In this document: one piece after another, positions 24,040 through 33,753 of the stretch | How the letters are laid out: every line of letters starts with the position of its first letter | How positions within the stretch are numbered: position 1 is the first letter of the stretch | Assembly (NCBI RefSeq): GCF_016679925.1 | Contig: NZ_JAEQBW010000001.1 | Span: forward strand, 806,001-870,000 | Direction of reading: 5' to 3' | DNA length: 64,000 nt | Source: Marivirga aurantiaca | Lineage (GTDB): Bacteria > Bacteroidota > Bacteroidia > Cytophagales > Cyclobacteriaceae | Notes under the pieces: generated by a model | The model's database searches: none | What the model saw: only the letters and a program-made list of their open reading frames with translations | What the model was told of the DNA's origin: nothing | Position numbers and translations under genes: made by a program

Positions 24040-27000
24040 TTAAAATTTTGTTTTAATACTGATACCGTAGCTTCGTGTGGAGGGCAAAGACATATCTTCA
24101 ACTCCATATGTGATGTTTCTGCCTTGTATAGCATTCAGTTCAGGATCAAAATGAGGGTTTTCTGTAAAGAGTAGTAGGTTGCTTCCTACAAAGCCCAGTT
24201 TAATGTCCTGAAAACCGATGGAATTACTAAAGCTTTTTGGCATTGAATAATACAAGCTTAGCTGGCGCAATTTGATGTAAGAGGCATCATACAATGCACT
24301 TTCTTCATTGCCTCTGTCAAAGTAACTATTGTAGAAAGTACTTGCAGCTACAGAAGTAGTATTGGTTACATATTGTGGATTATCGTTTGTACCTACATTC
24401 ATTACACCCTCACCAATTACGCCATTTTCCCTGCCTTCCAGTGTTTCCTGTAAAACACCTGAAGTACTTCCCAGGGCACGGGTTCTTGAAACAATGGTGC
24501 CGCCTTTACGCCAGTCAATTAGAACGCCTAACTGTACACCTTTATAACTTAATTGATTGTTGAAACCTGTGATGAAATCAGGATTATAATTGCCTAACAA
24601 CCTTAGTTCGTTATCCTGAACAGGTAAGCCATTGGGCCCGAAGAGTGTTTGCCCTTCAATTTTTACAAATCCTGTTCCGTACATATCACCCACACGGCCA
24701 CCTTCTTTTGCTATATAAAACACAGCATTTGAACCACCTGATCCGGCAAAAACACTGGCTACACCAGTTACATATTGATCAACACCTTCCGGCAGTTTGG
24801 TAACTACGCTTTGGTAAGTAGTAAAGTTAATGGATGACTGCCATTTCAAGCCTGTGTATCTGAGCAGATCAAATTTTAACATGCCCTCGAATCCACGCGT
24901 ACGTACCTCTCCACCATTTTCAATGATGTTACTAAAGCCACTTCCAATAGAAATAGGTCTGCCAATAATTTGATTGATACTGGTGTTTTGGTAAGCGGAC
25001 AGATCCAATTGGATGCGATCGTTTAAGAACCAAATTTCTGTTCCAATTTCATAAGCATTTAGTCTTTCCGGCTTTAAATTGCTATTTTTTAATACGGTCT
25101 CATTGGTCACTCTGGTATAGGAACCATAATTCTGATTGAATTGAAAAGTGTTGTTTAATTGGTAGGGGTCAGTATCATTGCCCACACTTGAAGCGCTTAG
25201 CCTCAGGTTGGCATAAGAAACAGACTGAGGTAAGTCAAACATCTCGGAAACTACGTAGCTTAAGCCAGCAGAGTAGTAGGCAAATGAATTGTTTTCTGCC
25301 GATAAAGTACTACTCCAGTCATTTCTTAAAGTAAGATCAAAGTATAAGGAGGAACGATAGCTGATGTTCCCCAAACCGTACACACTATTAATTCGCTTGT
25401 TAAAAATCTGGCTGGATCCGCGCAAAGGCACTCTTGAATTTTCTAAAGTATAAATGCCTGGAACAGCCAATTGATAAGCTTCGGAATAGATGTAATCAAT
25501 CTTTTGATCCATCCGGTTTGCTCCTAAGGAGAGGTTGTATTTCCAGTGAGTGTTGATTTGGTCTTTAAATGACAAAAGGAAATCAGTATTCATTTCACTA
25601 AAAGAAATATTATCTTCCCTGAAGCCACCGAATGGCCTTCTGTTGGTACTGAAGGCTCTTCTGAATTCTCTTTTATCACTATAGGTATCTAAACCGATTC
25701 GTACTCTTAGACTAATTTTTTCAGTAAAGTCATAGGTAATGGAGGCATTCCCCAGTACTCTGTTTTTATTGAAATTATTGGTATTTTCAAATAGTGTCAG
25801 GTAAGGGTTGGTAAGCCATAAATAGTTGAAATCGTAATGCTGAATTCCTTCCTGACCGGCCTGCCAATAATTGCGCAAAGCAGCTATGTCAGTTTGCCTG
25901 CCTGTCCAGTTGAATCCATACATCACATTTTCATAGCCATAGCCCAAATTAGGTTTGTTGTCGCTTCTGGAATTGATGTAATTCGCAAAAGCATCTACAC
26001 TTAATTTTCGGCTTAGTTGCTGGTCGAGGCTGATGGAAATACCATCTCTATCCAAATTAGTATTGGGCAATATTCCCTCATTTCGAAGATTGCTGTAGGA
26101 AAGCCTTGCTGCACCATTTTCGGAAGCTGAACTCACAGCTACATTATGTTGGGAAGTAATGCCTGTTTCGAAGAAATTTTTAACATTGTCGGGACGTGAA
26201 ACCCAGGGAGTGGGGGTGATTTCAGTAAAGCTTCCATCCGGAAACCTTCTGGAAATAACATCACCGGCTCTCACAGGATTTCCATTGATATCAACAGAAG
26301 GGCTATCAAATTGCCTTATCATCAGTCCCTGATCCAGCCGTGGACCATAGCTGCTAATGCCTCCATCATTCAAACCTGCACCAATTCCATTTTGAAAGGA
26401 ATACTCGACATTGGAGCCACCACCATATTCATTTTGGTAATCCGGTAAGGTCAATAGTGTTTCCAGAGTAAGGGAACTACTGGTAGTTACACCAAAACCG
26501 GGAGACCTTCTTCCTTTTTTGGTGGTAATTAGAACAACCCCATTGGCAGCTCTTGTGCCGTATAAGGCTGCGGAACCGGGTCCCTTAAGAATTGTGATGG
26601 AAGCCATGTCATCAGGATTTAATTCGGCAGCCCCATTACCAAAGTCAACTTCCTGTATATTTCCTCCATCATTGAATAAATCACTGGTGATTAGCTCATT
26701 GCTGATGGGTACACCATCTACTACAAATAAAGGTTGATTGTTGCCACTTAAGGAATTTTCTCCCCGGATGACTATCCTTGAAGACGAACCAACTCCGGAT
26801 GAACCATTTGTGATTTGAACTCCCGCTACCTGTCCTGCCAAACTGTTGACTACATTATTTAATGGTACATCAGTAAGTTGTTTCGCCTCCACCTTGGCTA
26901 TTGAAGAGGCCATTGACTGTTTCTCTCTTTCTATACCCAGGGCAGTGACAACTACTTCGGCTAATTGCTCTGTGGATTCCTCTAATGAAATAGTGGCTGG

Positions 27001-27261
27001 AAGCTCCCCATTTTTTATCTCCAGCCTTTTGGTAGAATATCCTAATGAACGGATTTCCAGTGTCAGATTTTTGGAAGAACTAGTCAGCTGAAAGAAACCT
27101 TTGCTATTGCTAAGTGCAAAGTTATCAGTCCCCAATTCATTTACTGTGGCACCTGGAATGGGTTCATTATTGATATTAAGCAGCTGTGCTGAGTAAGTCT
27201 GCACCTGGCCATAAACAGAAGTGAGACATAACTGTAATACTAAAATGTAGAATATCTTCAT
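24040..27261 (-). CDS. SusC/RagA-family TonB-dependent outer-membrane transporter
   Basis: A 1073-residue barrel transporter. The signal peptide ends near residue 18 (SVYGQ). A CarboxypepD_reg-like domain (about 20-95, GATVNELGTDNFALSNSKGFF) is followed by the TonB-box region EVVVTALGIEREKQSM and the plug (SLAGQVAGVQITNGSSGVGSSSRIVIRG, FVVDGVPI, KGPGSAALYGTRAANGVVLITT). The barrel ends in aromatic SYGISIKTKF. It lies 14 bases after the kinase gene and 12 before SusD, so it is in the same transcription unit as the ABC transporter, hydrolase and kinase upstream. That gives a full route from outer membrane to cytoplasm. Confidence 0.95.
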   Translation of the reverse strand: MKIFYILVLQLCLTSVYGQVQTYSAQLLNINNEPIPGATVNELGTDNFALSNSKGFFQLTSSSKNLTLEIRSLGYSTKRLEIKNGELPATISLEESTEQLAEVVVTALGIEREKQSMASSIAKVEAKQLTDVPLNNVVNSLAGQVAGVQITNGSSGVGSSSRIVIRGENSLSGNNQPLFVVDGVPISNELITSDLFNDGGNIQEVDFGNGAAELNPDDMASITILKGPGSAALYGTRAANGVVLITTKKGRRSPGFGVTTSSSLTLETLLTLPDYQNEYGGGSNVEYSFQNGIGAGLNDGGISSYGPRLDQGLMIRQFDSPSVDINGNPVRAGDVISRRFPDGSFTEITPTPWVSRPDNVKNFFETGITSQHNVAVSSASENGAARLSYSNLRNEGILPNTNLDRDGISISLDQQLSRKLSVDAFANYINSRSDNKPNLGYGYENVMYGFNWTGRQTDIAALRNYWQAGQEGIQHYDFNYLWLTNPYLTLFENTNNFNKNRVLGNASITYDFTEKISLRVRIGLDTYSDKREFRRAFSTNRRPFGGFREDNISFSEMNTDFLLSFKDQINTHWKYNLSLGANRMDQKIDYIYSEAYQLAVPGIYTLENSRVPLRGSSQIFNKRINSVYGLGNISYRSSLYFDLTLRNDWSSTLSAENNSFAYYSAGLSYVVSEMFDLPQSVSYANLRLSASSVGNDTDPYQLNNTFQFNQNYGSYTRVTNETVLKNSNLKPERLNAYEIGTEIWFLNDRIQLDLSAYQNTSINQIIGRPISIGSGFSNIIENGGEVRTRGFEGMLKFDLLRYTGLKWQSSINFTTYQSVVTKLPEGVDQYVTGVASVFAGSGGSNAVFYIAKEGGRVGDMYGTGFVKIEGQTLFGPNGLPVQDNELRLLGNYNPDFITGFNNQLSYKGVQLGVLIDWRKGGTIVSRTRALGSTSGVLQETLEGRENGVIGEGVMNVGTNDNPQYVTNTTSVAASTFYNSYFDRGNEESALYDASYIKLRQLSLYYSMPKSFSNSIGFQDIKLGFVGSNLLLFTENPHFDPELNAIQGRNITYGVEDMSLPSTRSYGISIKTKF

Positions 27262-27275
27262 CTTTCAGTTGGTAA

Positions 27276-28265
27276 TTAATTTGATAGTAAATCGTTTTTT
27301 GCTTTTTCCAATAAGGCTATGCGCTTCTCCAAATCAATGGAAAGAGGTAATTGTGCCAGACCCAAAATTCTCCTAATGATTTCTCCGGCAGTAAATTTTT
27401 TGCGTAAACCCTCATTCAAAGGTGCTTTAGTTGTATAGCTATCCAATGCTTTTTGAATGAGCATTTCAGGTTGTTCTGCCATCAATAAATGGGCGATGGT
27501 GACACCTATTTCGAATTCAGCAGGACCAAAAAAGCAAAATTCAGGATCGATAATTCGAATACCGCTTTTGGTTTTAAGCCAGCTTCCGGGAAAATAATCC
27601 CCATGCAATAGCTTATCTCCATTCTGTAAGTAGATTTCACCCAGCTTTTGAGCTTCATATTTTAAGTCTGTATTGTGTTTATAAGCTAATGATGCCTCCT
27701 GAAGGCCTGGTAATATATCATCTAAGTCGAGGCCATTTTCTTCCAAATAGGGGTAGCTATACATGTGCTCATGATTTAAAGCCCTCATTTCCCGATTAGG
27801 TATGGCTTTGGATGCTGAAGCTGCTGAAAAGCTGTTGTGCAATCTGGTAGCAAAATCTATAAGCTCTAATAGCTCATTCTCAGCAATATTTTCACCTTGC
27901 TGATAAAGGTTTGTATAATCAGTACCGGTACCTAAATCCTCTAAAATCATTACAGAATTTTCAGTATCCAGTCCCAATATATCTGGCATCATTGCTTTTA
28001 AATGAGGCTTTTCGCTGATAAGCTGATAGAAATCAGCCTCTCTCAAAACGCGTTCTTTGGGAGCAGCTACTTGTGGGTATTTTTCTACATACTCACGACT
28101 TTGCTTGAGAATGAAAGTTCTTGCAGCCGTTTGAATACGTAAAGTGAAATTCATATTGCCCTCACCAGGTATTTCAACTGACCGAATTATTTCCCCTGCT
28201 TGTAAGAAGGATTTCTCCTTTAGGTACTCTTCTAATATTGCTTTATCTGATGATAAATGGATCAT
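27276..28265 (-). CDS. APH-fold small-molecule kinase, methylthioribose-kinase-like
   Basis: A 329-residue aminoglycoside-phosphotransferase-fold kinase. The N lobe has FILKQSREYVEKYPQ (lysine for ATP), the hinge MILEDLGTGTDYTNLY, the catalytic loop LLHGDYFPGSWLK and the metal-binding IDPEFCFFGPAEFEIG. The pair HGDxxxGS and DPEFxxxGPxxFEIG is typical of 5-methylthioribose kinase (MtnK), although thiamine kinase and other APH enzymes share the fold. It sits 16 bases after a nucleoside hydrolase gene, so a scheme of base removal followed by phosphorylation of the freed sugar is attractive. The exact substrate is inference. Confidence 0.75.
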   Translation of the reverse strand: MIHLSSDKAILEEYLKEKSFLQAGEIIRSVEIPGEGNMNFTLRIQTAARTFILKQSREYVEKYPQVAAPKERVLREADFYQLISEKPHLKAMMPDILGLDTENSVMILEDLGTGTDYTNLYQQGENIAENELLELIDFATRLHNSFSAASASKAIPNREMRALNHEHMYSYPYLEENGLDLDDILPGLQEASLAYKHNTDLKYEAQKLGEIYLQNGDKLLHGDYFPGSWLKTKSGIRIIDPEFCFFGPAEFEIGVTIAHLLMAEQPEMLIQKALDSYTTKAPLNEGLRKKFTAGEIIRRILGLAQLPLSIDLEKRIALLEKAKNDLLSN

Positions 28266-28281
28266 ATAGCTTAGTATTTCA

Positions 28282-29202
28282 TTATTTCAATAAACTCTTC
28301 ATCAATTTTTCATGGTAGTCAGGGACAACATTATAACAATATTTGACAGGATACCCTGATCCTTTATCGCATAATAAATATTGTTTAAATACCTCTTGGT
28401 TATTTTCCTTTACCGTATCATCAGGGTGGATCTCCAGCCTGGCATTTAAAGGTTCTGAGATTATGTCCTCGGGTGAAATAATGTAGTGACTGGCCAATAC
28501 ATCAAATGGATTGAATCCCTCAGCCCCTTGATCTATCCATTGCTGTAACCATGCTTTTGATTTTTCGGCTATCCACTGGTTGCCTTTATCACTTTCTGCC
28601 AATTTTTCTAAATCTTCTTTAGCCAACCATACTTTACTGGAAATTTCAAAAGGGCAGAGGGTGACCGCAATATGGTGCTCAAACATTAAACGAAATGCGT
28701 CATTGTCCAAATCAAAATTTAAATCCCTGGCATGATTTCCTTTATTGCCAATAGCAAAATAATCGGTAGGCTTTCTTCTTCCTGCCACTAAAACTACTTC
28801 TTCAATTTGGCTGGCAAGTTCCGGATACTTTAATAAAAGCAGGCCCACATTGGTTGCAGGCCCAATTGCCATAATAATCAATTTTTGCTTTTTTAATGTG
28901 TTGGCGAGTGCATCTACGGCTTCGTTACTTTCTACTTTTTGAAGGTTGATGGCTTCTCCGGCACCTTTATAAACCGGAATATTGTTGCCGGCAAACTCCT
29001 TGCTCATATACTGGCTTAAAGGATAGGAATTTTCAATGAGTGTATTGCCAAACACTGCACTAATGCCATGAATTTGCACATTCTCCGCTTTTAATAGTTG
29101 CAATACCGCATAGCCATCATCCACATCACAATAGCCTTCCCGAATGTGACGTTTCATTCCTACAGAGAGGTCTGTATCTATCCAAACTTGTTTTTTTGCC
29201 AT
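28282..29202 (-). CDS. Nucleoside hydrolase (IunH superfamily)
   Basis: The start is the ATG at 29202 (MAKKQVWIDTDLSVG). The 306-residue enzyme splits N-glycosidic bonds of ribosides. The calcium-binding pocket is visible as D9-T-D11 and D26, D28, D29 (CDVDDGYA); a segment of about 14 residues separates the two halves, in contrast with the compact DTDxGxDD of classical enzymes, a feature of one subgroup. HGISAVFGNT and NPFDVLA also match. There is no signal peptide, so it acts in the cytoplasm after import. It lies between the ABC ATPase and the kinase, all on one strand. Confidence 0.85.
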   Translation of the reverse strand: MAKKQVWIDTDLSVGMKRHIREGYCDVDDGYAVLQLLKAENVQIHGISAVFGNTLIENSYPLSQYMSKEFAGNNIPVYKGAGEAINLQKVESNEAVDALANTLKKQKLIIMAIGPATNVGLLLLKYPELASQIEEVVLVAGRRKPTDYFAIGNKGNHARDLNFDLDNDAFRLMFEHHIAVTLCPFEISSKVWLAKEDLEKLAESDKGNQWIAEKSKAWLQQWIDQGAEGFNPFDVLASHYIISPEDIISEPLNARLEIHPDDTVKENNQEVFKQYLLCDKGSGYPVKYCYNVVPDYHEKLMKSLLK

Positions 29203-29243
29203 GATCAATCTACGTTAATTAGTACTATTTAAGATTTCATTTT

Positions 29244-29987
29244 CTAATGCTTACTTATTGTTTCTTTTGATTTTAAACCATCCCAAAAGCCAATTTCATC
29301 TTGAACACCTGTTTCTTTATCATTAATGAATTCGGTTTTATCTTGATAGACTTTAAGCCTGCCTTTTTGCATAAAAGCTATTTGATCTCCCATTAAAATG
29401 GCTTCTTTCAGATCATGGGTAACAAATAGTGAAGTAATATCAAATTCTTTGGTCAGCTTCTTGAATAACTCCTGCATGCGCTGACGGGTGCCGGCATCCA
29501 GGCTGCCGAATGGTTCATCCAATAATAAAAGGGCAGGGTTAATAATGATGGCCCGGCCAAAAGATACCCGTTGCCTTTGTCCTCCTGAAAGTTGATGAGG
29601 CATTTTGCCAGATTGATCTTCCAATTCAAGGCTGGCAATTATGCTGTTTACTTTCTGAATGATTTCATTTTCAGGCAGTTTTTTCAGCCTTAATCCAAAA
29701 GCGATATTTTCAAACACATTCAAGTGAGGAAAAAGCAGGTCTTCCTGGTATAAATAAACAATTTTTCGGTGTTTAGGGCTTTGATTAGCTACATTAATGC
29801 CATTGAGAATGATTTCTCCGGCATCAGGGGAAAGCAATCCTCCAATAATTTTGAGCATGCTGGTTTTTCCACAGCCGGACTTGCCTAAAATGCTCATGGT
29901 GTTTTGTGCATTTAAAGTAAAATTGAGCTCCTTGATTATTTGCTCGCTTCCAAAGCTTTTGACAATATTTTTTACTTCTAAGAACAT
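29244..29987 (-). CDS. ABC transporter ATPase of the YnjD/ThiQ/PotA type
   Basis: A 247-residue nucleotide-binding subunit with Walker A GKSGCGKT (residues 35-42), Q loop LYQEDLLFP, signature LSGGQRQRVSFGRA, Walker B LLLLDEPFGS and the switch histidine in FVTHD. The closest general type is the importer ATPases of the thiamine, spermidine, iron and sulphate group. Its start codon overlaps the stop of the permease gene by one base, so the subunits are translationally coupled. Confidence 0.93.
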   Translation of the reverse strand: MFLEVKNIVKSFGSEQIIKELNFTLNAQNTMSILGKSGCGKTSMLKIIGGLLSPDAGEIILNGINVANQSPKHRKIVYLYQEDLLFPHLNVFENIAFGLRLKKLPENEIIQKVNSIIASLELEDQSGKMPHQLSGGQRQRVSFGRAIIINPALLLLDEPFGSLDAGTRQRMQELFKKLTKEFDITSLFVTHDLKEAILMGDQIAFMQKGRLKVYQDKTEFINDKETGVQDEIGFWDGLKSKETISKH

Positions 29988-30760
29988 TAAACTAATTTGT
30001 TAAAAACATACCTTTTGTTGAGATATAGCAGTACCACCGGAGGAAAAATAAGCAAACAACAGCTTAATGCTCCGTAATAAAAATTAGCCTCTTTAATAAA
30101 AAGGAATACTTTAATGGTTAATGTCTGCACTTTTCCCACTCCAATAATGGAAGTAAGGCCATATTCAAACCATGAAATAAGAAATGTTTGAAAAAAACAT
30201 ATCAATAGCATGCCTTTGGCAATAGGGAAGAGCATTTTAAAAAAAGTCTGTAGTTGATTTCCTCCAAGTGTAGCTACTAAATCCTCCAGATTTTTGGTTC
30301 TTTGGTTCCAGAAACTGCTAAAGAATATCAGTGCATAAGGAAAAGTGATCATGAACTGCGCAACAATCACCCCTGTGGCATTACCAAACAAACCCATTCT
30401 AAGAAAGAAATAACTCAGGCAAGCAGCAAAAACTACCGGTGCTAAAATATAAGGGAAATAAGTAAGTAAGGTAAGTACCCTCTTTTTAGGATGATAGGAT
30501 ACGGACCGACTAATGAAGAAACCACTCAGTGTCGATACAGTTGCCACAGAAAGAGAAATACTGACTGAAATCAGGAAGCTGTGCAAAAGACCGGTTTCAG
30601 AGCCTATGATTTTCAGCCAATTGCGCAGACCAAAATAGGAGGGGAGCAAATCAGGAAAACGCCATTCTGAAGCCAATGACAACAACACCATGTAGACAAA
30701 AGGAAACAGTATCAGCAATACTATCAGGGTCAATATGTACGGCTTCCAGTTAAATTTCAT
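29987..30760 (-). CDS. ABC transporter permease, YnjC-like second subunit
   Basis: A 257-residue inner-membrane permease with about six helices and the binding-protein-dependent transport signature around DLVATLGGNQLQTFFKMLFPI (EAA loop). It overlaps the preceding permease gene by 11 bases and the ATPase gene by one. In the E. coli ynj locus both permease halves are fused in YnjC; here they are two separate genes, as in many Bacteroidota. Confidence 0.88.
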   Translation of the reverse strand: MKFNWKPYILTLIVLLILFPFVYMVLLSLASEWRFPDLLPSYFGLRNWLKIIGSETGLLHSFLISVSISLSVATVSTLSGFFISRSVSYHPKKRVLTLLTYFPYILAPVVFAACLSYFFLRMGLFGNATGVIVAQFMITFPYALIFFSSFWNQRTKNLEDLVATLGGNQLQTFFKMLFPIAKGMLLICFFQTFLISWFEYGLTSIIGVGKVQTLTIKVFLFIKEANFYYGALSCCLLIFPPVVLLYLNKRYVFNKLV

Positions 30761-31604
30761 TGAGGGTTTTATTTTTTCGTGAGAATAAAGCAGACACAGC
30801 TACAGAAACCACTATAGTATAAATAATCGCAATAGCATAACCTTCTGAAATCTTGCTCAGGTCGAACTGTTTTATCTCCCGAATAATCAATACAGAGAGC
30901 ATCTGTGGAGATTCCTGTCCTAAAAGCAAGGGTATTTCATAGGCACCCAATAAAAAAATAAAATAGAGTGCAATCAAAGTCCAGGTTTTTCGCAGGATTA
31001 CCGGAAGGCTAACGCGCCATAAAACTTGTTTGGAAGAAGCGCCAAGTGAATACGCCAATTCAGATAAATTTCCCACTCTTTCATTTTTATATACATTGAG
31101 AAAAAGCAAGACGAAAAAAGGCATCACTATAGTAATAAAGGTGATAATGATGCCTGTGGCCAATGCATCATTTACCAGGTCAGGAAATTGACTCACCTCA
31201 TTAATCCATCCCAATTGATAAGCTAAGCGGGAAAAGAAACCAGCCCTGGAAAATAACTGAAAAGTAAAAAATGCAGCGACTACACCCGGAATAGCAAGCG
31301 GTAAATAAATGATAAATGATAAAATCTTTTGATCAAACTCTTTGCGAAATTTAAGAGCCAGCCAGAGTGCGAAACTTACCGAAATCACAACAGAAATAGC
31401 AGCCACCAAGGCACTGTAGCCAAAGGATTTGAAAACTTCAGAAGAAGCCAGTACTGTTTGCCAATGTTGCAAAGTAAAACCTGAATTAAGTACACCAACT
31501 ATCCCCAAGCTATAAAGCAGGGCATAAATAAAAGCTGCTGCAAACGGAATGACTCCAATCAGTACAAAAAATACCAGACCGATATGTGAAAACTTATTTC
31601 TCAA
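30750..31604 (-). CDS. ABC transporter permease, first subunit
   Basis: A 284-residue permease with about six membrane helices and an EAA-type loop LSELAYSLGASSKQVLWRVSL. The only plausible start is a TTG at 31604, inside the last codons of the binding-protein gene (11-base overlap), which implies translational coupling. It forms a heterodimer with the next permease. Confidence 0.88.
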   Translation of the reverse strand: MRNKFSHIGLVFFVLIGVIPFAAAFIYALLYSLGIVGVLNSGFTLQHWQTVLASSEVFKSFGYSALVAAISVVISVSFALWLALKFRKEFDQKILSFIIYLPLAIPGVVAAFFTFQLFSRAGFFSRLAYQLGWINEVSQFPDLVNDALATGIIITFITIVMPFFVLLFLNVYKNERVGNLSELAYSLGASSKQVLWRVSLPVILRKTWTLIALYFIFLLGAYEIPLLLGQESPQMLSVLIIREIKQFDLSKISEGYAIAIIYTIVVSVAVSALFSRKNKTLNEI

Positions 31605-32817
31605 TTACTTTCTTTCTAAAATCTTCATACAATCTGATCATATATTCAGGAGCAGGTTCCTGTATAGCTTTATTGGCCAAATCCGATAGCTGAGCACCAT
31701 AAATTCTTTTAGGGGAGGCTTCAAATTTTGATTTCCACTCCGGGTCCAACTTGTCAATACTTAAAACAGGGTTTGAATCCATGCCAGTGGGATCTGACTT
31801 CTTCAGTTGTGCTTCCGGTGAAATAAGGAAGTTAATCACTTCCATTGCGGCAGCTTTATTAGAGGAATTATAGGTGATCCCTAAATAATTAGCGTTTCTG
31901 ATAGTACCATTATCCCATGCATACGCCCTGGTGCTTTTAGGGTATAAACCCTGCCTCACTTTGGATTCTACTCCACCTTCGCTAAAGCCAAATGATATTT
32001 TTAGTTCACCACTGGCAAACATCTGGTTCATTTTACTGTGTTCTTTAGGGAAAGTAGTGCCTTCCTTCCAGAAATACCTTTTATTGCGATTGATATAATC
32101 CCATAGCCGGGTTGATAGCTTTTGATACTTTTCTTCATCAAAAGGACCATCTAATCCTGTAGGTGAACCAGACAATTCTGCCAGAAAACTTTTGAGCAAG
32201 GTCATTCCGGAGAAATCATTGGAAATAGTAAAAAATCCGGGATTAGCTTTTATAAAGTTTTCCAGCTCCTGTAAATTTCTGGGAGGGTTACTTATTTGTG
32301 CTGAATCGTAAATGATGGCAAATTGATTGATGCCCCAGGGTGCTTCCATATTATTTACTGGCTGTTGGAAGTCAGTATTGATGAAAGAATTATCGAAATC
32401 AATATATTGTGCATTGGGAAGCTTTTGCACGAATGGCCCCCATAAACCTTCGATTTTTCTTAGCTGGAAAAATGTTTCTCCATTGATCCAAACTATATCT
32501 GCCTGGCCTTTTTTTACTCCGGCTTGCTTTTCCCCCATCACTAATTGCACAATCTCAGGGCCTTGTCCTCCAATGATGTTCAACCTGATATTATACTTTT
32601 CTTTTAAAGTAGGAGCCACATAGTTATTGATGTAGTCATTTATATCTGCATCTCCTTGCCACATCATAAAGTTCACCGTGCTACCCTTTGCCTGATCTGA
32701 AATATCCTCCCAGGACATTTCCTGAATGTTTAGTGAATCCTGAGTAGGGTCGTTTTCACAAGCTACAATCGTAAAAAGAAGCAACACCAAAAGTATTGAC
32801 ACATTAATATTGTGCAT
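31594..32817 (-). CDS. ABC transporter substrate-binding lipoprotein, YnjB/ThiB type
   Basis: A 407-residue extracytoplasmic solute-binding protein. MHNINVSILLVLLLFTIVAC is a lipoprotein signal with C20. The mature part shows WEDISDQAKGSTVNFMMWQG, ADIVWINGETFFQLRK, APWGINQFAIIYDS and FLISPEAQLKKSDPTGMDSNPV, matching the YnjB family (related to ThiB and other group-D binding proteins). The ligand of YnjB has not been established. Its association here with nucleoside hydrolase, a small-molecule kinase and SusCD gives a clue to the ligand class. Confidence 0.88.
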   Translation of the reverse strand: MHNINVSILLVLLLFTIVACENDPTQDSLNIQEMSWEDISDQAKGSTVNFMMWQGDADINDYINNYVAPTLKEKYNIRLNIIGGQGPEIVQLVMGEKQAGVKKGQADIVWINGETFFQLRKIEGLWGPFVQKLPNAQYIDFDNSFINTDFQQPVNNMEAPWGINQFAIIYDSAQISNPPRNLQELENFIKANPGFFTISNDFSGMTLLKSFLAELSGSPTGLDGPFDEEKYQKLSTRLWDYINRNKRYFWKEGTTFPKEHSKMNQMFASGELKISFGFSEGGVESKVRQGLYPKSTRAYAWDNGTIRNANYLGITYNSSNKAAAMEVINFLISPEAQLKKSDPTGMDSNPVLSIDKLDPEWKSKFEASPKRIYGAQLSDLANKAIQEPAPEYMIRLYEDFRKKVIEK

Positions 32818-32881
32818 AAAATTTCATTTCTTAAAGTTGTTAATTGATGAATGGGATGCGTTAAAAGCATCAATAGAAGAA

Positions 32882-33580
32882 TTAATAGGAGAGAGGGGGA
32901 GCTCTGAAAGGACTGCCAATAAGTAAAGGTGAAGTGATAAATAAAGGCGTTAAGGATACTTTTTCTTCGGTCCTGAGATTGAGGATGTATTGAATGATTT
33001 TTTTAAATACCAGATCAATAGAAGCCTTTTTTATAAATAATTTGAGATCAGAATAAGTATTAATGTCTCTGATCCTTTCCAGAATGTGTACCTGGGCTTT
33101 AGACTCACATAATTTAGAGAGTTCATCAAATAATTGATGGGTTTGCCAGGGAAGAGAAGCAAACGCCTGTTTATTAAAAGTTTCTTTAGTAAGGCCAATT
33201 AAATAGGTGCCACCTCTCAAGCTTGGACCTAAAACCGAATCACCTTTCGATAATTTATTTTGAATATCATTCCAATTAGCATTGGCCAATTCCGGACTGT
33301 CATTACCTACAGCTATAATACCTTCATAGCCTAAATTGAAAATTTCCTGGTAAGCATTGGCTAATTTTTCACCAAAAGTATTTCCTGTTTGATTGCCCTG
33401 ATGGAAATGATAAACAGGAATATTTGTCGCTTCTAAAGTTTGTTGTGTTTTAGCAATGAATGAAGCACTTATAGTTTTATTTTTAACAGACTTTTTATTC
33501 GAAACAAAATCCTTGTATCGACCATCCTGAGAGGCTTTCCTGCTGAAAAATATGATAGCTATGTTCTCTTTTGACTGCAT
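32882..33580 (-). CDS. DUF2064 / TIGR04282-type nucleotide-diphospho-sugar transferase-like protein
   Basis: A 232-residue protein of the GT-A-like DUF2064 family. NIAIIFFSRKASQDGRYKDF replaces the usual sugar-nucleotide-binding start; later GNTFGEKLANAYQEIFNLGYEGIIAVGNDSPEL and GPSLRGGTYLIGL are typical. The last 40 residues are a poorly conserved tail. The family is predicted to transfer nucleotides or sugars, with no established reaction. It is the first gene of the cluster that leads to SusCD; 64 bases separate it from the binding-protein gene. Confidence 0.72.
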   Translation of the reverse strand: MQSKENIAIIFFSRKASQDGRYKDFVSNKKSVKNKTISASFIAKTQQTLEATNIPVYHFHQGNQTGNTFGEKLANAYQEIFNLGYEGIIAVGNDSPELANANWNDIQNKLSKGDSVLGPSLRGGTYLIGLTKETFNKQAFASLPWQTHQLFDELSKLCESKAQVHILERIRDINTYSDLKLFIKKASIDLVFKKIIQYILNLRTEEKVSLTPLFITSPLLIGSPFRAPPLSY

Positions 33581-33753
33581 TTACTACAATTATAGATCAA
33601 ATTAATAAAGTAATTTGTCTGATCTACGACTATTGATCTATTCCGGATTTATTTAAAGCTAAATTTAAAGAATTCTATTTTACTTCAAATGCTTAAGGGG
33701 AATAAATATAATTACTATTAAGGAGTGAAATTGTTTAAAAAGGAAGTCTGGTA

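Noticed and set aside
32818-33753. Possible TPP or purine riboswitch before the ABC transporter cluster
   Set aside because: I looked for the conserved TPP core (CTGAGA and the downstream ACCTGATCTGGATAATGCC type) in the two gaps, 32818-32881 and 33581-33753, on the minus strand and did not find it, nor a purine-riboswitch-like core.
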